Positions 1 to 8,763 of a stretch of DNA of 37,691 bases are shown one piece after another. Position numbers and translations under genes: made by a program. Below the pieces are notes generated by a model. That model saw only the letters and a program-made list of their open reading frames with translations. It was not told the origin of the DNA and searched no databases. This stretch comes from Methylophilales bacterium (GTDB lineage: Bacteria > Pseudomonadota > Gammaproteobacteria > Burkholderiales > Methylophilaceae). The stretch covers positions 1 through 37,691 of the forward strand of contig JAIOOY010000087.1 in NCBI GenBank assembly GCA_021414145.1. Reading direction: 5' to 3'. Within the stretch, counting starts at the first letter, position 1, and each line of letters begins with the position of its first letter.

Positions 1-559
1 CGAGGCGTCTGATCTGCTTGAAAGCATCACCTTCAGCGACTTTGAGCCACTCGAATACCACTGATTCGGTATTGGTCACAATGACTCCCGCGTGCTGCAA
101 CCGCTGTAACGCGTTATAGCAATGGTCTTCGTTGCGGGAAATCACCGCGTCTTCCACCACAAACACTTGCTTGCCACTCGCTTGTAGCTGCAAGGCGGTT
201 TGCAACACGCAGATATGCGCTTCCATCCCAGCCAATACCATTTGTGGCCGGTCACCGCGAAGTTTCGCGCTAAATTTGGGTTCGTCACAACAGGAAAAAC
301 TGGTTTTTTCTATGGGTGCGCCGAGATGCTGGCTCAACTCAGGCAAGGTCGCCCCTAAGCCTTTAGGATATTGCTCGGTATGCAGTGCGGGGATATTCAA
401 CAGCTTGGCGGCTTGCAACAGAATGCCGCAGTTTTTGACGACTTTGGCCAGCGCTTCTTCGTCCATCACACTACATAGTTTTTGCTGCACATCAATAATC
501 ACCAAATGGCTTTGGCTTTCTTGATTGAGGGAACCTTTAATTAGAGGCTCCTGATTCAT
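1..559 (-). CDS. Isochorismatase-family cysteine hydrolase, 3' end cut by window
   Basis: The open frame runs from an ATG at 559 on the minus strand to the window edge, giving about 186 residues with no stop, so the C-terminus is missing. The isochorismatase-like hydrolase fold is recognisable from the N-terminal LVIIDVQ strand (Asp23), a Lys in EKTSFS (Lys85) and the nucleophile elbow GMEAHICV (Cys117). Together these form the Asp-Lys-Cys triad of the family. It is related to YcaC-type hydrolases of unknown substrate; the family also includes nicotinamidases, and the sequence does not say which reaction applies. The start lies inside the end of the tolC-like gene (overlap 537-559), which suggests translational coupling. 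The Shine-Dalgarno sequence is weak. It is probably the last or a late gene of the efflux operon. The family call is firm and the substrate is unknown. Confidence 0.85.
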   Translation of the reverse strand, partial: MNQEPLIKGSLNQESQSHLVIIDVQQKLCSVMDEEALAKVVKNCGILLQAAKLLNIPALHTEQYPKGLGATLPELSQHLGAPIEKTSFSCCDEPKFSAKLRGDRPQMVLAGMEAHICVLQTALQLQASGKQVFVVEDAVISRNEDHCYNALQRLQHAGVIVTNTESVVFEWLKVAEGDAFKQIRRL

Positions 560-1844
560 TCATGCCTAGCTTGATCACCGAAGTCATCCAGGTGTAGCGT
601 GCTTCCAGCAAATCACGCTTAGCGCTGTAATACTGTTGTTGAGCGTTGAGTACGTCCACGCTGGTGCGCACGCCCACTTCATAACCTAAAGAGGTTGAAT
701 CCAAAGAACTCAGGCTGGATATCAGGGCTTGTTCATAGGCTTTGACTTGCGCCACAGCACTGGCCACGTTCAAATAGGCTTGGCGCGTATTCAAATCTGC
801 CGTACGCCGTGCCAATTCTAGATCGTCCTGCGCTTTTAGCTGATTGGATACCGCTTCGCGCTCTTTGGAGGAAATAGACCCCCCTTGATACAACGGCACT
901 TCCATCTTGATGCCAATAGTGAAATCTCGCAGATCGCTTCCGATGCCGTTAGTGCCGCCGTTAGAGCGGGTGTCGGTAACACTGGCCACCAAATCCACAG
1001 TGGGATAGTGGCCAGCATGAGCGCGCTCGACTTCTTGATTAGCCAATTGCACCGCTTGTTGCTGAATCTTGAGTGGTGGACTTTGTTGCTCGGCGATCTC
1101 CACCCACCCTTCCATAGACTGCGGTTGCGGAATCACTACATTCAGTTGTTCTTTGGCACTGGCGAGTTTTTCTGGCGCTTGTCCGGTAATGGCTTGAATA
1201 GAACGCAAGCGAATTTCCAGATCGTTCATCGCGGCAATTTCCTGCGCGATGAGTAAATCATATTTTGCTTGCGCCTCATGCACGTCGGTGATGGTGGCAG
1301 TGCCTACGTCAAAGTTGGCCTTGGCTTGCTCTAACTGGCGAACCGTGGCGGCCTTTTGCGCGACCAGCAAATCGATTTTATCTTGTGCCAGCAATACTTC
1401 AAAATAAGCAGTGGACGTACGTACCATCAGATCCAGCCTGGCCGCATTGAGCACATCTTCACCCTGTGCTACTTGAATCTTCGATTGTTCATATTGCGCG
1501 TCATTTTGTCTGTGATAGAGCGGATGATTGGCGCTAACGCTATAGGAAAAAGAACCGAAATTTTGCACCCCGCCACTAAACGGATTGGCTTTGCTGCCTT
1601 TATAGGTAATATCGGTGTTGCTTTCTTGTGCATTGGCGTTGAATGTCACCGTGGGCAAAGTCAGCGCCCGGCCTTGCACAAGTTTTTCTTGGATCGCCGC
1701 ATGCGCGCTCTTGGCAGCGGCCCAGGTGGAATCTGCTGCTTGGGCTTGCTGGTAAATATCCATCAGCCCTTGCTTGCGGCCTTCTGCCATGGCCAATGGC
1801 GCTGTTGCCATCATCACCGCCAACAGGATCAGTTTTCTTTTCAT
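537..1844 (-). CDS. tolC: TolC-family outer-membrane efflux channel
   Basis: This is an outer-membrane channel of about 435 residues that would complete a tripartite efflux or type I secretion system. I chose the ATG at 1844 because it opens a clean Sec signal peptide (MKRKLILLAVMMATAPLAMA). A longer frame from a GTG at 1877 would add 11 residues in front of that signal. The mature protein shows the two OEP-type repeats with long helical, Gln- and Ala-rich stretches such as VAQGEDVLNAARLDL, and the ending YEVGVRTSVDVLNAQQQYY that is typical of TolC-type proteins. It follows the PCMT-like gene within about 36 bases and lies downstream of the RND adaptor and pump on the same strand. The natural inference is that it serves that pump. 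A TolC shared by several systems, or a type I secretion channel, is also possible. Confidence 0.88.
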   Translation of the reverse strand: MKRKLILLAVMMATAPLAMAEGRKQGLMDIYQQAQAADSTWAAAKSAHAAIQEKLVQGRALTLPTVTFNANAQESNTDITYKGSKANPFSGGVQNFGSFSYSVSANHPLYHRQNDAQYEQSKIQVAQGEDVLNAARLDLMVRTSTAYFEVLLAQDKIDLLVAQKAATVRQLEQAKANFDVGTATITDVHEAQAKYDLLIAQEIAAMNDLEIRLRSIQAITGQAPEKLASAKEQLNVVIPQPQSMEGWVEIAEQQSPPLKIQQQAVQLANQEVERAHAGHYPTVDLVASVTDTRSNGGTNGIGSDLRDFTIGIKMEVPLYQGGSISSKEREAVSNQLKAQDDLELARRTADLNTRQAYLNVASAVAQVKAYEQALISSLSSLDSTSLGYEVGVRTSVDVLNAQQQYYSAKRDLLEARYTWMTSVIKLGMNESGASN

Positions 1845-1880
1845 GTTTTTTTCTCGAAATACATTCATTTCAATCACCGG

Positions 1881-2531
1881 CTAAAATGCAAAGCGCTCAG
1901 GTTGCGTTGCATTCATCAACGAGGGAACGCTGGTCTCAAACAAAGATACGCGGCGATACACCCCCGCTGACACGCAGTTTACCAGTATTGCTTCCATCGC
2001 TGGCGCTTCGCCCACCACGGCCAACAAGCGCCCACCTACCTTGAGTTGTTGTTCAAATGCCTTGGGCAAAATGGGCAAGGATCCGGTCAGCACAATCACA
2101 TCAAAAACACCGTCCGTCCAACCGCGCGCGCCATCTCCCACCTCGAGGATGATGTTGGAAATGCCATGCACCACCAACTTTTGCGCAGCTGCGGCGCTCA
2201 ATTCAGCATTCAATTCAACGCTGTAAACTTCCTTCGCCAACTTGGCCAGCAAGGCTGTCATATAGCCACTACCGGTACCTATTTCCAACACGCTATCGGT
2301 TTTTTTGATATCCAAAGCCTGCAACATGCGTGCTTCAAGTTTGGGCGAGAGCATGGCCTGACCATGCCCCAGGGGAATCTCCAGATCAGCAAAAGCCAAG
2401 CCTTGATAACGCTCTGGAACAAAATCTTCACGGGGAACCTTGTTGAGCAATTCCAACACCACTGGATCAAGCACTTCCCAGGTGCGAATCTGCTGTTCAA
2501 TCATATTGAAACGCGCTTGCTCAAGATTCAT
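1881..2531 (-). CDS. Protein-L-isoaspartate O-methyltransferase-like protein (divergent PCMT)
   Basis: A 216-residue protein of the PCMT family, which are SAM-dependent methyltransferases that repair isoaspartyl residues. The SAM-binding glycine loop is clear (VLEIGTGSGY, residues 81-90), and the N-terminus MIEQQIRTWEV plus VPREDFVP fit the family. In the segment that is usually GxGQTISQP in Pcm, this protein reads GHGQAMLSP (residues 55-63), so the Thr and Ser of the classical active-site loop are replaced. It may therefore act on another substrate or bind SAM without repair activity. It lies directly upstream of the tolC-like gene and 66 bases downstream of the RND pump. A PCMT-like gene beside tolC is, as I recall, a common betaproteobacterial arrangement, but the functional link is unknown. 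Confidence 0.85.
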   Translation of the reverse strand: MNLEQARFNMIEQQIRTWEVLDPVVLELLNKVPREDFVPERYQGLAFADLEIPLGHGQAMLSPKLEARMLQALDIKKTDSVLEIGTGSGYMTALLAKLAKEVYSVELNAELSAAAAQKLVVHGISNIILEVGDGARGWTDGVFDVIVLTGSLPILPKAFEQQLKVGGRLLAVVGEAPAMEAILVNCVSAGVYRRVSLFETSVPSLMNATQPERFAF

Positions 2532-2597
2532 GGAGTTATCCTATCACACAAAATTATTATTACACAATCAGTTAACATGCTTTTGTCATGCAAATAC

Positions 2598-5500
2598 TTA
2601 AGCAAGTTTGGTGGCCTTGGGGATGGTCACACGAAACCATGCCGCATAAAGTGCTGGCAAGAATAATACCGTTAATATCGTTGCCACAGTAAGCCCACCC
2701 ATAATGGCCACAGCCATAGGACCAAAGAAGGCGCTTCGGGTAAGCGGTATCATCGCCAAAATCGCGGCCGCCGCAGTCAATACTATAGGCCTAAATCGAC
2801 GGATTGTGGATTCTACGATAGCTTCCCATTCCGGTTTTCCTGCCATTTTATCCTGGTCGATTTGATCCACCAAAATGACCGAATTACGCATAATCATGCC
2901 AGAAAGCGCGATAGTTCCCAACATCGCCACAAATCCGAAAGGCTTATCGAATACCAGCAAAAACAATGTCACCCCTATCAGCCCCAACGGCGCGGTAAGC
3001 AACACCAGCGCCACCCTCGAAAAACTTTGTAGCTGTATCATCAACAAGGTCAATACAGTGATGAGGAGCAAAGGCACTCCCGCCGCCACCGATTTGCCGC
3101 CTTTTGCCGATTCTTCCACCGCGCCGCCGGTTTGTAAATCGACCCCTAGCGGCAATTGCTCACGTATGGTTTTCAGCTTTTCCTCAATCTGCGCGGAGAC
3201 CACCGGTGCTTGTATCTGACCCTGCAAATTGGCTCGGACGGTAATCGTGGTGACCCGATTGCGCCGCCATATCACACCCTCCTCAAAGCCATAGTTCACC
3301 TTGGCGATTTGCGATAAAGGGACACTCTTGCCAGATTGCGTGGGAATCATGAGATCCGGCAAGTGAGATAGATGCGTCCGCTCCATGGCACTGCCGCGTA
3401 CCATCAAGTCTATACGTTCAATACCTTCACGATACTCGCTGACGTATATCCCCTGCATCGCCCCATTGAGAATATTGGCAATGTCGGCAGAACTAACACC
3501 CAGTAAACGCGCTTTGGATTGTTCAACTTCTACGCTCACCACTTTGCTGGGTTCTTCCCAATCCAGCTGCACTCCTGTGAGATTCGGGTTGGCGCGCATG
3601 ATGTCTGCTATTTTGTGAGCAAGCCCACGTATTTCGTCCAGATTATTGCCGGAGACACGGAACTGCACAGGGAACCCAACTGGCGGGCCATTTTCCAACC
3701 TTAGTACCGAAGCACGCAAGGCGGGGAAATCATTCTGGAATAGTTGTAACAGCTTGGCGCGCAAATCTTCTCTAGCTTCTTTACCGGTAGTCAGTACTAC
3801 AAACTGGCCGAAACTACGCTGCGCCAGTTGCTGATCCAGTGGCAGATAAAAACGTGGACTGCCGCTACCAATATAGGCTACATAATTCTCGATACCTTTT
3901 TTCTCACGTTGGTAGTTATCCAGCCAGTGCTCCAGCTTTTTCACTTGAGCATCCGTAGCAGCATACGACACACCCTCCGCTAGACGCAGGTCAATAATCA
4001 ACTCCGGTCGTGTGGAATCGGGGAAAAACTGTTGTTGTACCTTGCCAAAACCCACAATAGACAACACAAAAACGCCTAAAGTCACAACAATCACCAGCCA
4101 ACGTCGCCGTACGCAAAACGTGACCACTTGACGGAATCGGCTATAAAAAGCGGTATTGTAGATGTCGTGATGATGGCTATCCTCATCATTGGGACGAATA
4201 CGAAAGGTCTTTTGTAACCAAAGTTTGAATCCGGATGGCGCTGCTTTTGCATGGTAATCCGGCAATAAGTGATATCCAAGATAAGGCACAAAAATAACAG
4301 CTGCGAACCAAGAAACCACCAAGGCAATTGCACTCACCTGAAATATGGAGCGCGTGTATTCACCGGTGGAAGACTGGGCGGTGGCTATGGGCAAAAAACC
4401 CGCCACCGTCACCAGAGTACCGGTGAGCATAGGCATGGCTGTGGAAGTAAAGGCGAATGAGGCGGCTTTTGCTCGCTCCCAGCCTTGCTCCATTTTGGAG
4501 GACATCATCTCTACCGCAATAATGGCATCATCTACCAGCAACCCTAGCGCCAATATCAACGCCCCCAATGAGATTTTATGCAGGCCGATGTCGAACAGGT
4601 GCATAAGCAAGAACGTGGCTGCCAGCACCACCGGAATAACAATGGCGACCACGATACCGGTACGTACCCCCAAAGAAATCAGGCTCACCCCCAGCACGAT
4701 GACCAGAGCTTCAATTAAGGAATGCACGAAATCGTTGACTGAATTTGCCACGGAACGAGGCATTGAGGACGCAGTGTTCAACTTCAAACCAATAGGTAGC
4801 TGTTGCTTGATTTTCGCCACCTGATACTCCAGGGTATGGCCCAGTTGGATAATATCCCCGCCCTTGACCATGCTTACACCCAACAGCAAGGTTTCTTGTC
4901 CGTTATATCGTACTCTTTGTGTGGGTGGATCTTCGTATCCACGGTATACCTTGGCAATATCCCCCAATCGGAAGTCGTGACCGTTAGCACGAAGATGGGT
5001 CTCGCGTAATTCGTCCAACTTGTCATAGCGACCACTGACCGCGATACGGATGCGCTCCTGACTCGAATCAAAAGCGCCACTGTTGACCACACTGTTTTGA
5101 GCCCTTAATGTGCTAAGCAAAGTCCCAGTATCAATTCCCAATGTGGCGAGCTTGGCATTGGATAGCTCAATATAGATTCGTTGTTTTTGTTCGCCAAAGA
5201 AATCAACTTTGGCCACGTCAGGGACTTGCAGCAGTTGCGCCCGGATGATTTCCGCTTGTCGCTTCAATTCAGCATATTTATAGCCATCGCCGGTAATTGC
5301 GTACAAAATGCCGTAGACATCCCCGAACTCATCGTTAAATGTAGGACCTTCGATGCCGTCAGGTAAGGTATGGCGTATATCGCCTATTTTCTTGCGTACC
5401 TGATACCAAATATCCGGCACGTCCGCAGTGGGAGTCGAGTCCTTGGCGATAAGAAACACAAAAGACTCACCCGGCCGCGAATAGCTACGCAAAATATCCA

Positions 5501-5738
5501 GATGCGGCACTTCTTGCAGCTTCTTTTCCAGTTTGTCAGTAATTTGCATATCCACTTCACGCGCACTAGCACCTGGCCATCCGGTGCGGATAACCATGAC
5601 CTTGAATGTGAAAGGTGGATCTTCGGACTGACCTAATTTTGTATAGGCCATCAGACCGGCGATGGTCAGCACCAACATCAGGTAAAGCACTAGTGTTTGG
5701 CGCTTCAGCGCCCAATCAGATAAGTTAAAACCGCTCAT
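2598..5738 (-). CDS. RND-family multidrug efflux pump, inner-membrane permease (TriC-like branch)
   Basis: A 1046-residue inner-membrane proton/drug antiporter of the AcrB/HAE1 superfamily, the normal length for the family. The protein is duplicated in plan: each half has a first transmembrane helix, a large periplasmic porter loop and five more helices. The TM4 proton-relay pair is present as LVDDAII (Asp403-Asp404). The N-terminal GQSEDPPFTFKVMVIRTG, LRSYSRPGES and VPDIWYQVRKKIGDIRHTLP resemble, from memory, the Pseudomonas TriC/MexK branch more than AcrB itself. The ATG overlaps the adaptor stop by four bases (5735-5738), so the two are almost certainly co-translated. With the adaptor and the tolC-like gene it makes a full tripartite pump. 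Substrates cannot be read from sequence; hydrophobic biocides are an analogy only. Confidence 0.92.
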   Translation of the reverse strand: MSGFNLSDWALKRQTLVLYLMLVLTIAGLMAYTKLGQSEDPPFTFKVMVIRTGWPGASAREVDMQITDKLEKKLQEVPHLDILRSYSRPGESFVFLIAKDSTPTADVPDIWYQVRKKIGDIRHTLPDGIEGPTFNDEFGDVYGILYAITGDGYKYAELKRQAEIIRAQLLQVPDVAKVDFFGEQKQRIYIELSNAKLATLGIDTGTLLSTLRAQNSVVNSGAFDSSQERIRIAVSGRYDKLDELRETHLRANGHDFRLGDIAKVYRGYEDPPTQRVRYNGQETLLLGVSMVKGGDIIQLGHTLEYQVAKIKQQLPIGLKLNTASSMPRSVANSVNDFVHSLIEALVIVLGVSLISLGVRTGIVVAIVIPVVLAATFLLMHLFDIGLHKISLGALILALGLLVDDAIIAVEMMSSKMEQGWERAKAASFAFTSTAMPMLTGTLVTVAGFLPIATAQSSTGEYTRSIFQVSAIALVVSWFAAVIFVPYLGYHLLPDYHAKAAPSGFKLWLQKTFRIRPNDEDSHHHDIYNTAFYSRFRQVVTFCVRRRWLVIVVTLGVFVLSIVGFGKVQQQFFPDSTRPELIIDLRLAEGVSYAATDAQVKKLEHWLDNYQREKKGIENYVAYIGSGSPRFYLPLDQQLAQRSFGQFVVLTTGKEAREDLRAKLLQLFQNDFPALRASVLRLENGPPVGFPVQFRVSGNNLDEIRGLAHKIADIMRANPNLTGVQLDWEEPSKVVSVEVEQSKARLLGVSSADIANILNGAMQGIYVSEYREGIERIDLMVRGSAMERTHLSHLPDLMIPTQSGKSVPLSQIAKVNYGFEEGVIWRRNRVTTITVRANLQGQIQAPVVSAQIEEKLKTIREQLPLGVDLQTGGAVEESAKGGKSVAAGVPLLLITVLTLLMIQLQSFSRVALVLLTAPLGLIGVTLFLLVFDKPFGFVAMLGTIALSGMIMRNSVILVDQIDQDKMAGKPEWEAIVESTIRRFRPIVLTAAAAILAMIPLTRSAFFGPMAVAIMGGLTVATILTVLFLPALYAAWFRVTIPKATKLA

Positions 5739-6817
5739 TGCGCGACTCCAGCAGGAGTGGGGCGAACTTCTTGGCTAGGCACAAGTGTATGCACGCCAGC
5801 CACGACTACTTGCTCACCTGGTGTTAACCCCTTGGCAATCAACACACCATCTTCACGAAATGCGCCTGTTTCAACAGGCCTTGGACTGACTTTATGCGTC
5901 TTTTTGTCCACCACCCACACCACGGTTTTCCCTTCGTGCTGGGTCAGGGCCGTGGTAGGCAACAACAAATCTGTGGTTTCTTCACCTGCAAACATCACAC
6001 CCGCGGTCATGCCCAATTTAACTGCTTCGTTCGCCCCAAGGATGGAAACCTTGACTTGAAATGTGCGCGTCGCAGTATCCGCCGCAGGTGCGACTTCTCG
6101 AATTTTTGCCTGATATAGTTTCTCACGCGATGCCCATAGCCTGACACGTGCAGCCTCCCCCACCGTGACCCCCACCATGCGCGATTCCGGTACTGCCACG
6201 ACAACTTCCAACTCCTTGGGATCAGCCACCCGAGCTACTACCTCGCCCGCTTGCACCACTTGTCCAGGTTCGGCATGGATGTCCAGCACCACGCCTTCAC
6301 GATCCGCAGTGAGTGCGGTATAACGCGATTGATTCCCCGAAACTGCTGACTGGGAGCGCGTTTGTTGCAACTTGGCCGTCGCCGATTTGAATTGCGCTTC
6401 GTGTATATCCAGAGCCGATTTAGAAATGAATTTTTTCAAATACAGTTGGCGTTGCCTATCCAGTTCGGCTTCTGCTAGGGCATAGTCCGCCTCTGCCGCG
6501 CTCACGTCGGCCTGCGCGGCCTGTGCCGTCAACCCTGTGTCTGCGCCATCCAAGCGAGCCAACACTTGGCCTTTATGAACATAACTACCAATTTCCACAC
6601 GACGCTCTACAATTTTTCCCGCTATGCGAAACCCTTGTACAGATTCATAACGTGACTTCACCTCACCCACCAGCGCCATAGATGCAGATGTACTACTTGC
6701 TCCAACAGTCACTACCAGTGCTGGTCTAGGCGGCGGCGGGGGTTCCACAGGTTTGCTACAAGCTGGCAGCAATGATGAGGCGATTATCAAAACAACAATT
6801 AAATTCTGGCGCTGCAT
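5735..6817 (-). CDS. RND efflux periplasmic adaptor (membrane fusion) lipoprotein
   Basis: A 360-residue adaptor that links the inner-membrane pump to the outer-membrane channel. It begins with a lipoprotein signal peptide whose lipobox is LLPAC (Cys20), followed by a proline-rich linker. The sequence then shows the usual adaptor order: a beta-barrel/lipoyl half (VERRVEIGSYVHKGQVLARLDGAD), a helical hairpin (AEADYALAEAELDRQRQLYLK), the second lipoyl half (EGVVLDIHAEPGQVVQAGEVVARVAD) and C-terminal barrel and membrane-proximal domains. It follows the tetR gene by 21 bases and overlaps the pump start by four. It is the only adaptor in the window. This is notable because the Pseudomonas TriC pump, which the permease resembles, is known to use two adaptors. 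Confidence 0.93.
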   Translation of the reverse strand: MQRQNLIVVLIIASSLLPACSKPVEPPPPPRPALVVTVGASSTSASMALVGEVKSRYESVQGFRIAGKIVERRVEIGSYVHKGQVLARLDGADTGLTAQAAQADVSAAEADYALAEAELDRQRQLYLKKFISKSALDIHEAQFKSATAKLQQTRSQSAVSGNQSRYTALTADREGVVLDIHAEPGQVVQAGEVVARVADPKELEVVVAVPESRMVGVTVGEAARVRLWASREKLYQAKIREVAPAADTATRTFQVKVSILGANEAVKLGMTAGVMFAGEETTDLLLPTTALTQHEGKTVVWVVDKKTHKVSPRPVETGAFREDGVLIAKGLTPGEQVVVAGVHTLVPSQEVRPTPAGVAQ

Positions 6818-6838
6818 TGCACTTCCCCCAAATTAAAA

Positions 6839-7471
6839 TTAGTTTGATTGACGCAACAAGCCACGCATCAGAGCATCTTGCATGGTTAAAATCCTTGTTA
6901 AGATCGGTTGCCAATCTACCCAAGGGTCACCCTGTTTAGTAATTTCCAAGGCACACACGCCGTGCATGCCTGCCCAGAGAGTTTGAGCAATCAAGCTGGA
7001 CTCCTTGATGTCTTCTCTGAAACACCCGGCATCAAAAGCAAGTTTGACCATATGCATCAACTGAGCATAAGCATCTTGATCCGGATTACCCTTTTCTATA
7101 CCACCGTCCATGGCATCACAAGGAATCTGTGGGGTCATGAACAGCAAGCGATAATGATTGGGATGGCTCAGCGCAAATTCGGCATAGGCTCGCCCCATCA
7201 CGTTGAGGCGCTCGATGGGATCTGCTATCTTCATAATGGCGTTCATACCATCAGCCAACGCCAGAAAGTCGGTGGCGCACAGCGCTTTCAGTAAATCTTC
7301 CTTGTCTGCAAAATGCAGATATAGCGCAGTCGGTGAATAACCTACCTTTTTTGCGATTTCGCGCATGGTGACAGCATCTACGCCACGTGCCACAAACAAC
7401 TCCCGCGCAGCGTCCAGAACTGCACTGCGTATCTGCTGTTTTTCTGCTTCTGATTTGTGTCTTGGTGGCAT
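6839..7471 (-). CDS. TetR/AcrR-family transcriptional regulator
   Basis: A 210-residue one-component regulator. The N-terminal DNA-binding domain is clear: AARELFVARGVDAVTMREIA followed by KKVGYSPTALYLHFADKEDL, the standard TetR helix-turn-helix ending in the Y.HF.dKe.L signature. The C-terminal ligand domain is divergent, as usual. The gene sits between an SDR gene (9-base gap) and the RND adaptor (21-base gap) on the same strand, so it is likely made from the same transcript as the pump it regulates. The best operator candidate is the 45-bp dyad at 9235-9279 that overlaps the promoter of the whole run. Autorepression relieved by a pump substrate is the expected mode, by inference. Confidence 0.93.
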   Translation of the reverse strand: MPPRHKSEAEKQQIRSAVLDAARELFVARGVDAVTMREIAKKVGYSPTALYLHFADKEDLLKALCATDFLALADGMNAIMKIADPIERLNVMGRAYAEFALSHPNHYRLLFMTPQIPCDAMDGGIEKGNPDQDAYAQLMHMVKLAFDAGCFREDIKESSLIAQTLWAGMHGVCALEITKQGDPWVDWQPILTRILTMQDALMRGLLRQSN

Positions 7472-7480
7472 AGATGGGTT

Positions 7481-8269
7481 TTAGTGCTGAGCAGAGGTAT
7501 CTTTGAAAAGACTGCCAGAGATACGCAACAAAATTTCTCGGGAGGGCATGGTTTTGCTGCCTAGAGCCAGTATTTTATTTTTTAATCCGGGAATTACATT
7601 GAGCTTACCTGCCATCATGGCATCATAGCCTGCTCTGGCTACACTTTGAGCATCCATCAAAGCACCTTTTGCAATGGCAGCATCTCCCATGTTGGCACGG
7701 CTCACAAAACCGGTTTCTGTCACCCCAGGACTGAGCAGAGTCACTGTGACTCCCGAACCGCGCAACTCGAAATTAAGCGCTTCGGTGAATTGCATAACGT
7801 AAGCTTTACTTGCTGCGTAAACCGCAAGATTTGGACCTGGCTGAAATGCGGCAAGAGAACCTACATTCATTATTTTGCCAGACTTGCGCTGTTTCATATC
7901 GTTGACAAACAACGCCGTCAATTCAGTGAGTGCCATGACGTTCAGTTGCAGCATATTGCGATAAGTCTCCAGCTTCATGGTGTCAAATTGGCCATAGTCG
8001 CCATAACCAGCGTTGTTAATTAGATACTCCACCTGTAAACCCCGGCTTTGACAGAACTCATATAGTGCTTTTGCTTCGCCTGCAATGGACAAATCAGCGA
8101 CACGCACTTCTACTTTTATGCCGTATTTTTCTTCTAAGCTGACTTTTAAATCTTGTAATAAATTGATGCGTCGTGCCACTAGAATAAGGTTATTACCTTG
8201 TTCAGCCATTATTTTGGCTAATTCCAATCCAATACCGCTGCTAGCCCCAGTAATTAATGCGTAGCTCAT
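7481..8269 (-). CDS. Short-chain dehydrogenase/reductase (SDR)
   Basis: A classical SDR of about 262 residues that would oxidise or reduce a small molecule with NAD(P)(H). I chose the ATG at 8269 because a GGGAG Shine-Dalgarno sits about seven bases upstream and the protein then opens directly with the Rossmann strand MSYALITGASSGIG. A longer frame from a TTG at 8287 would add six residues. The nucleotide-binding TGASSGIG, the NNAG motif (LINNAGYGDYG), the catalytic Ser region (MNVGSLAAF) and YAASK (Tyr and Lys) are all present. It belongs to the broad YqjQ/DltE-like group with no fixed substrate. Its place between the DUF2269 and tetR genes suggests it acts on, or is induced by, the same compounds as the pump. 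Confidence 0.9.
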   Translation of the reverse strand: MSYALITGASSGIGLELAKIMAEQGNNLILVARRINLLQDLKVSLEEKYGIKVEVRVADLSIAGEAKALYEFCQSRGLQVEYLINNAGYGDYGQFDTMKLETYRNMLQLNVMALTELTALFVNDMKQRKSGKIMNVGSLAAFQPGPNLAVYAASKAYVMQFTEALNFELRGSGVTVTLLSPGVTETGFVSRANMGDAAIAKGALMDAQSVARAGYDAMMAGKLNVIPGLKNKILALGSKTMPSREILLRISGSLFKDTSAQH

Positions 8270-8283
8270 AACATTTCTCCCAT

Positions 8284-8760
8284 TCAATTAGGTTTAAAAA
8301 CCATCCAGTAAAGATTGCCCAATGGCAACAAAGTTGCAATGATGCCCCATAGATACCAGCGCTTTACTAGCACCCAATATTCAGCGGGAATTACGTTGTT
8401 GCTTGCAAACGTCTTGGCCATCACTGCCTGCTTGATCTGCGTCGGAATCAGAATAGCTACCCATATCAGACCCGAAATATTGAATAACCAGAAGCCCCAA
8501 GTTAACCATCTGCTGCTGTAAATATCCATTCCGTGTAAGGCTGCATTTCCCCATCCCGCTGCCAGTAAAAGTGCTGCGCCCCCTGCAGTAAATACAAAAT
8601 CGGTCAACGTGACCTGACGCTGTGCAAAAGCAATAACCTGCGGATTGAGAGTACGGTCAGCCATGAACTTCCACCATCCCGTGATGATGATATTGCCGAG
8701 AAACATGACAACACCCAATATATGCAGCGACTTTAACAAAAGATAACTATCTACAGGCAT
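8284..8760 (-). CDS. DUF2269-family integral membrane protein
   Basis: A 158-residue membrane protein with four hydrophobic segments, roughly at residues 8-28, 52-70, 84-106 and 133-153. The pattern matches the DUF2269 family (predicted integral membrane proteins): SLHILGVVMFLGNIIITGWWK at the start, WLTWGFWLFNISGLIWV in the middle and a final YLWGIIATLLPLGNLYWM helix. No biochemical role is established for the family. It is three bases from the DUF2147 gene and 14 bases upstream of the SDR start, so it belongs to the efflux operon. Because it is small and purely membrane-embedded, it could be an accessory for uptake, sensing or redox at the membrane; that is speculation. Confidence 0.75.
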   Translation of the reverse strand: MPVDSYLLLKSLHILGVVMFLGNIIITGWWKFMADRTLNPQVIAFAQRQVTLTDFVFTAGGAALLLAAGWGNAALHGMDIYSSRWLTWGFWLFNISGLIWVAILIPTQIKQAVMAKTFASNNVIPAEYWVLVKRWYLWGIIATLLPLGNLYWMVFKPN

Positions 8761-8763
8761 TGC

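Noticed and set aside
132-524. Plus-strand open frame of 130 codons
   Set aside because: It is antisense to the isochorismatase-like gene, whose minus-strand frame carries a full catalytic triad. The plus-strand product is Cys/Ser-rich with no recognisable domain.
1356-1970. Plus-strand open frame of 204 codons across the tolC-like gene
   Set aside because: It is antisense to the signal-peptide end of a clear TolC homologue and to the end of the PCMT-like gene. The product is His/Cys/Arg-rich without domain features.
2046-2666. Plus-strand open frame of 206 codons across the PCMT-like gene
   Set aside because: It is a shadow of the methyltransferase gene and of the pump's 3' end, with no ribosome site or domain.
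4345-4824. Plus-strand open frame of 159 codons inside the RND pump
   Set aside because: The minus-strand pump is continuous and conserved here; this region includes the TM4 Asp pair. The plus-strand product has no family features.
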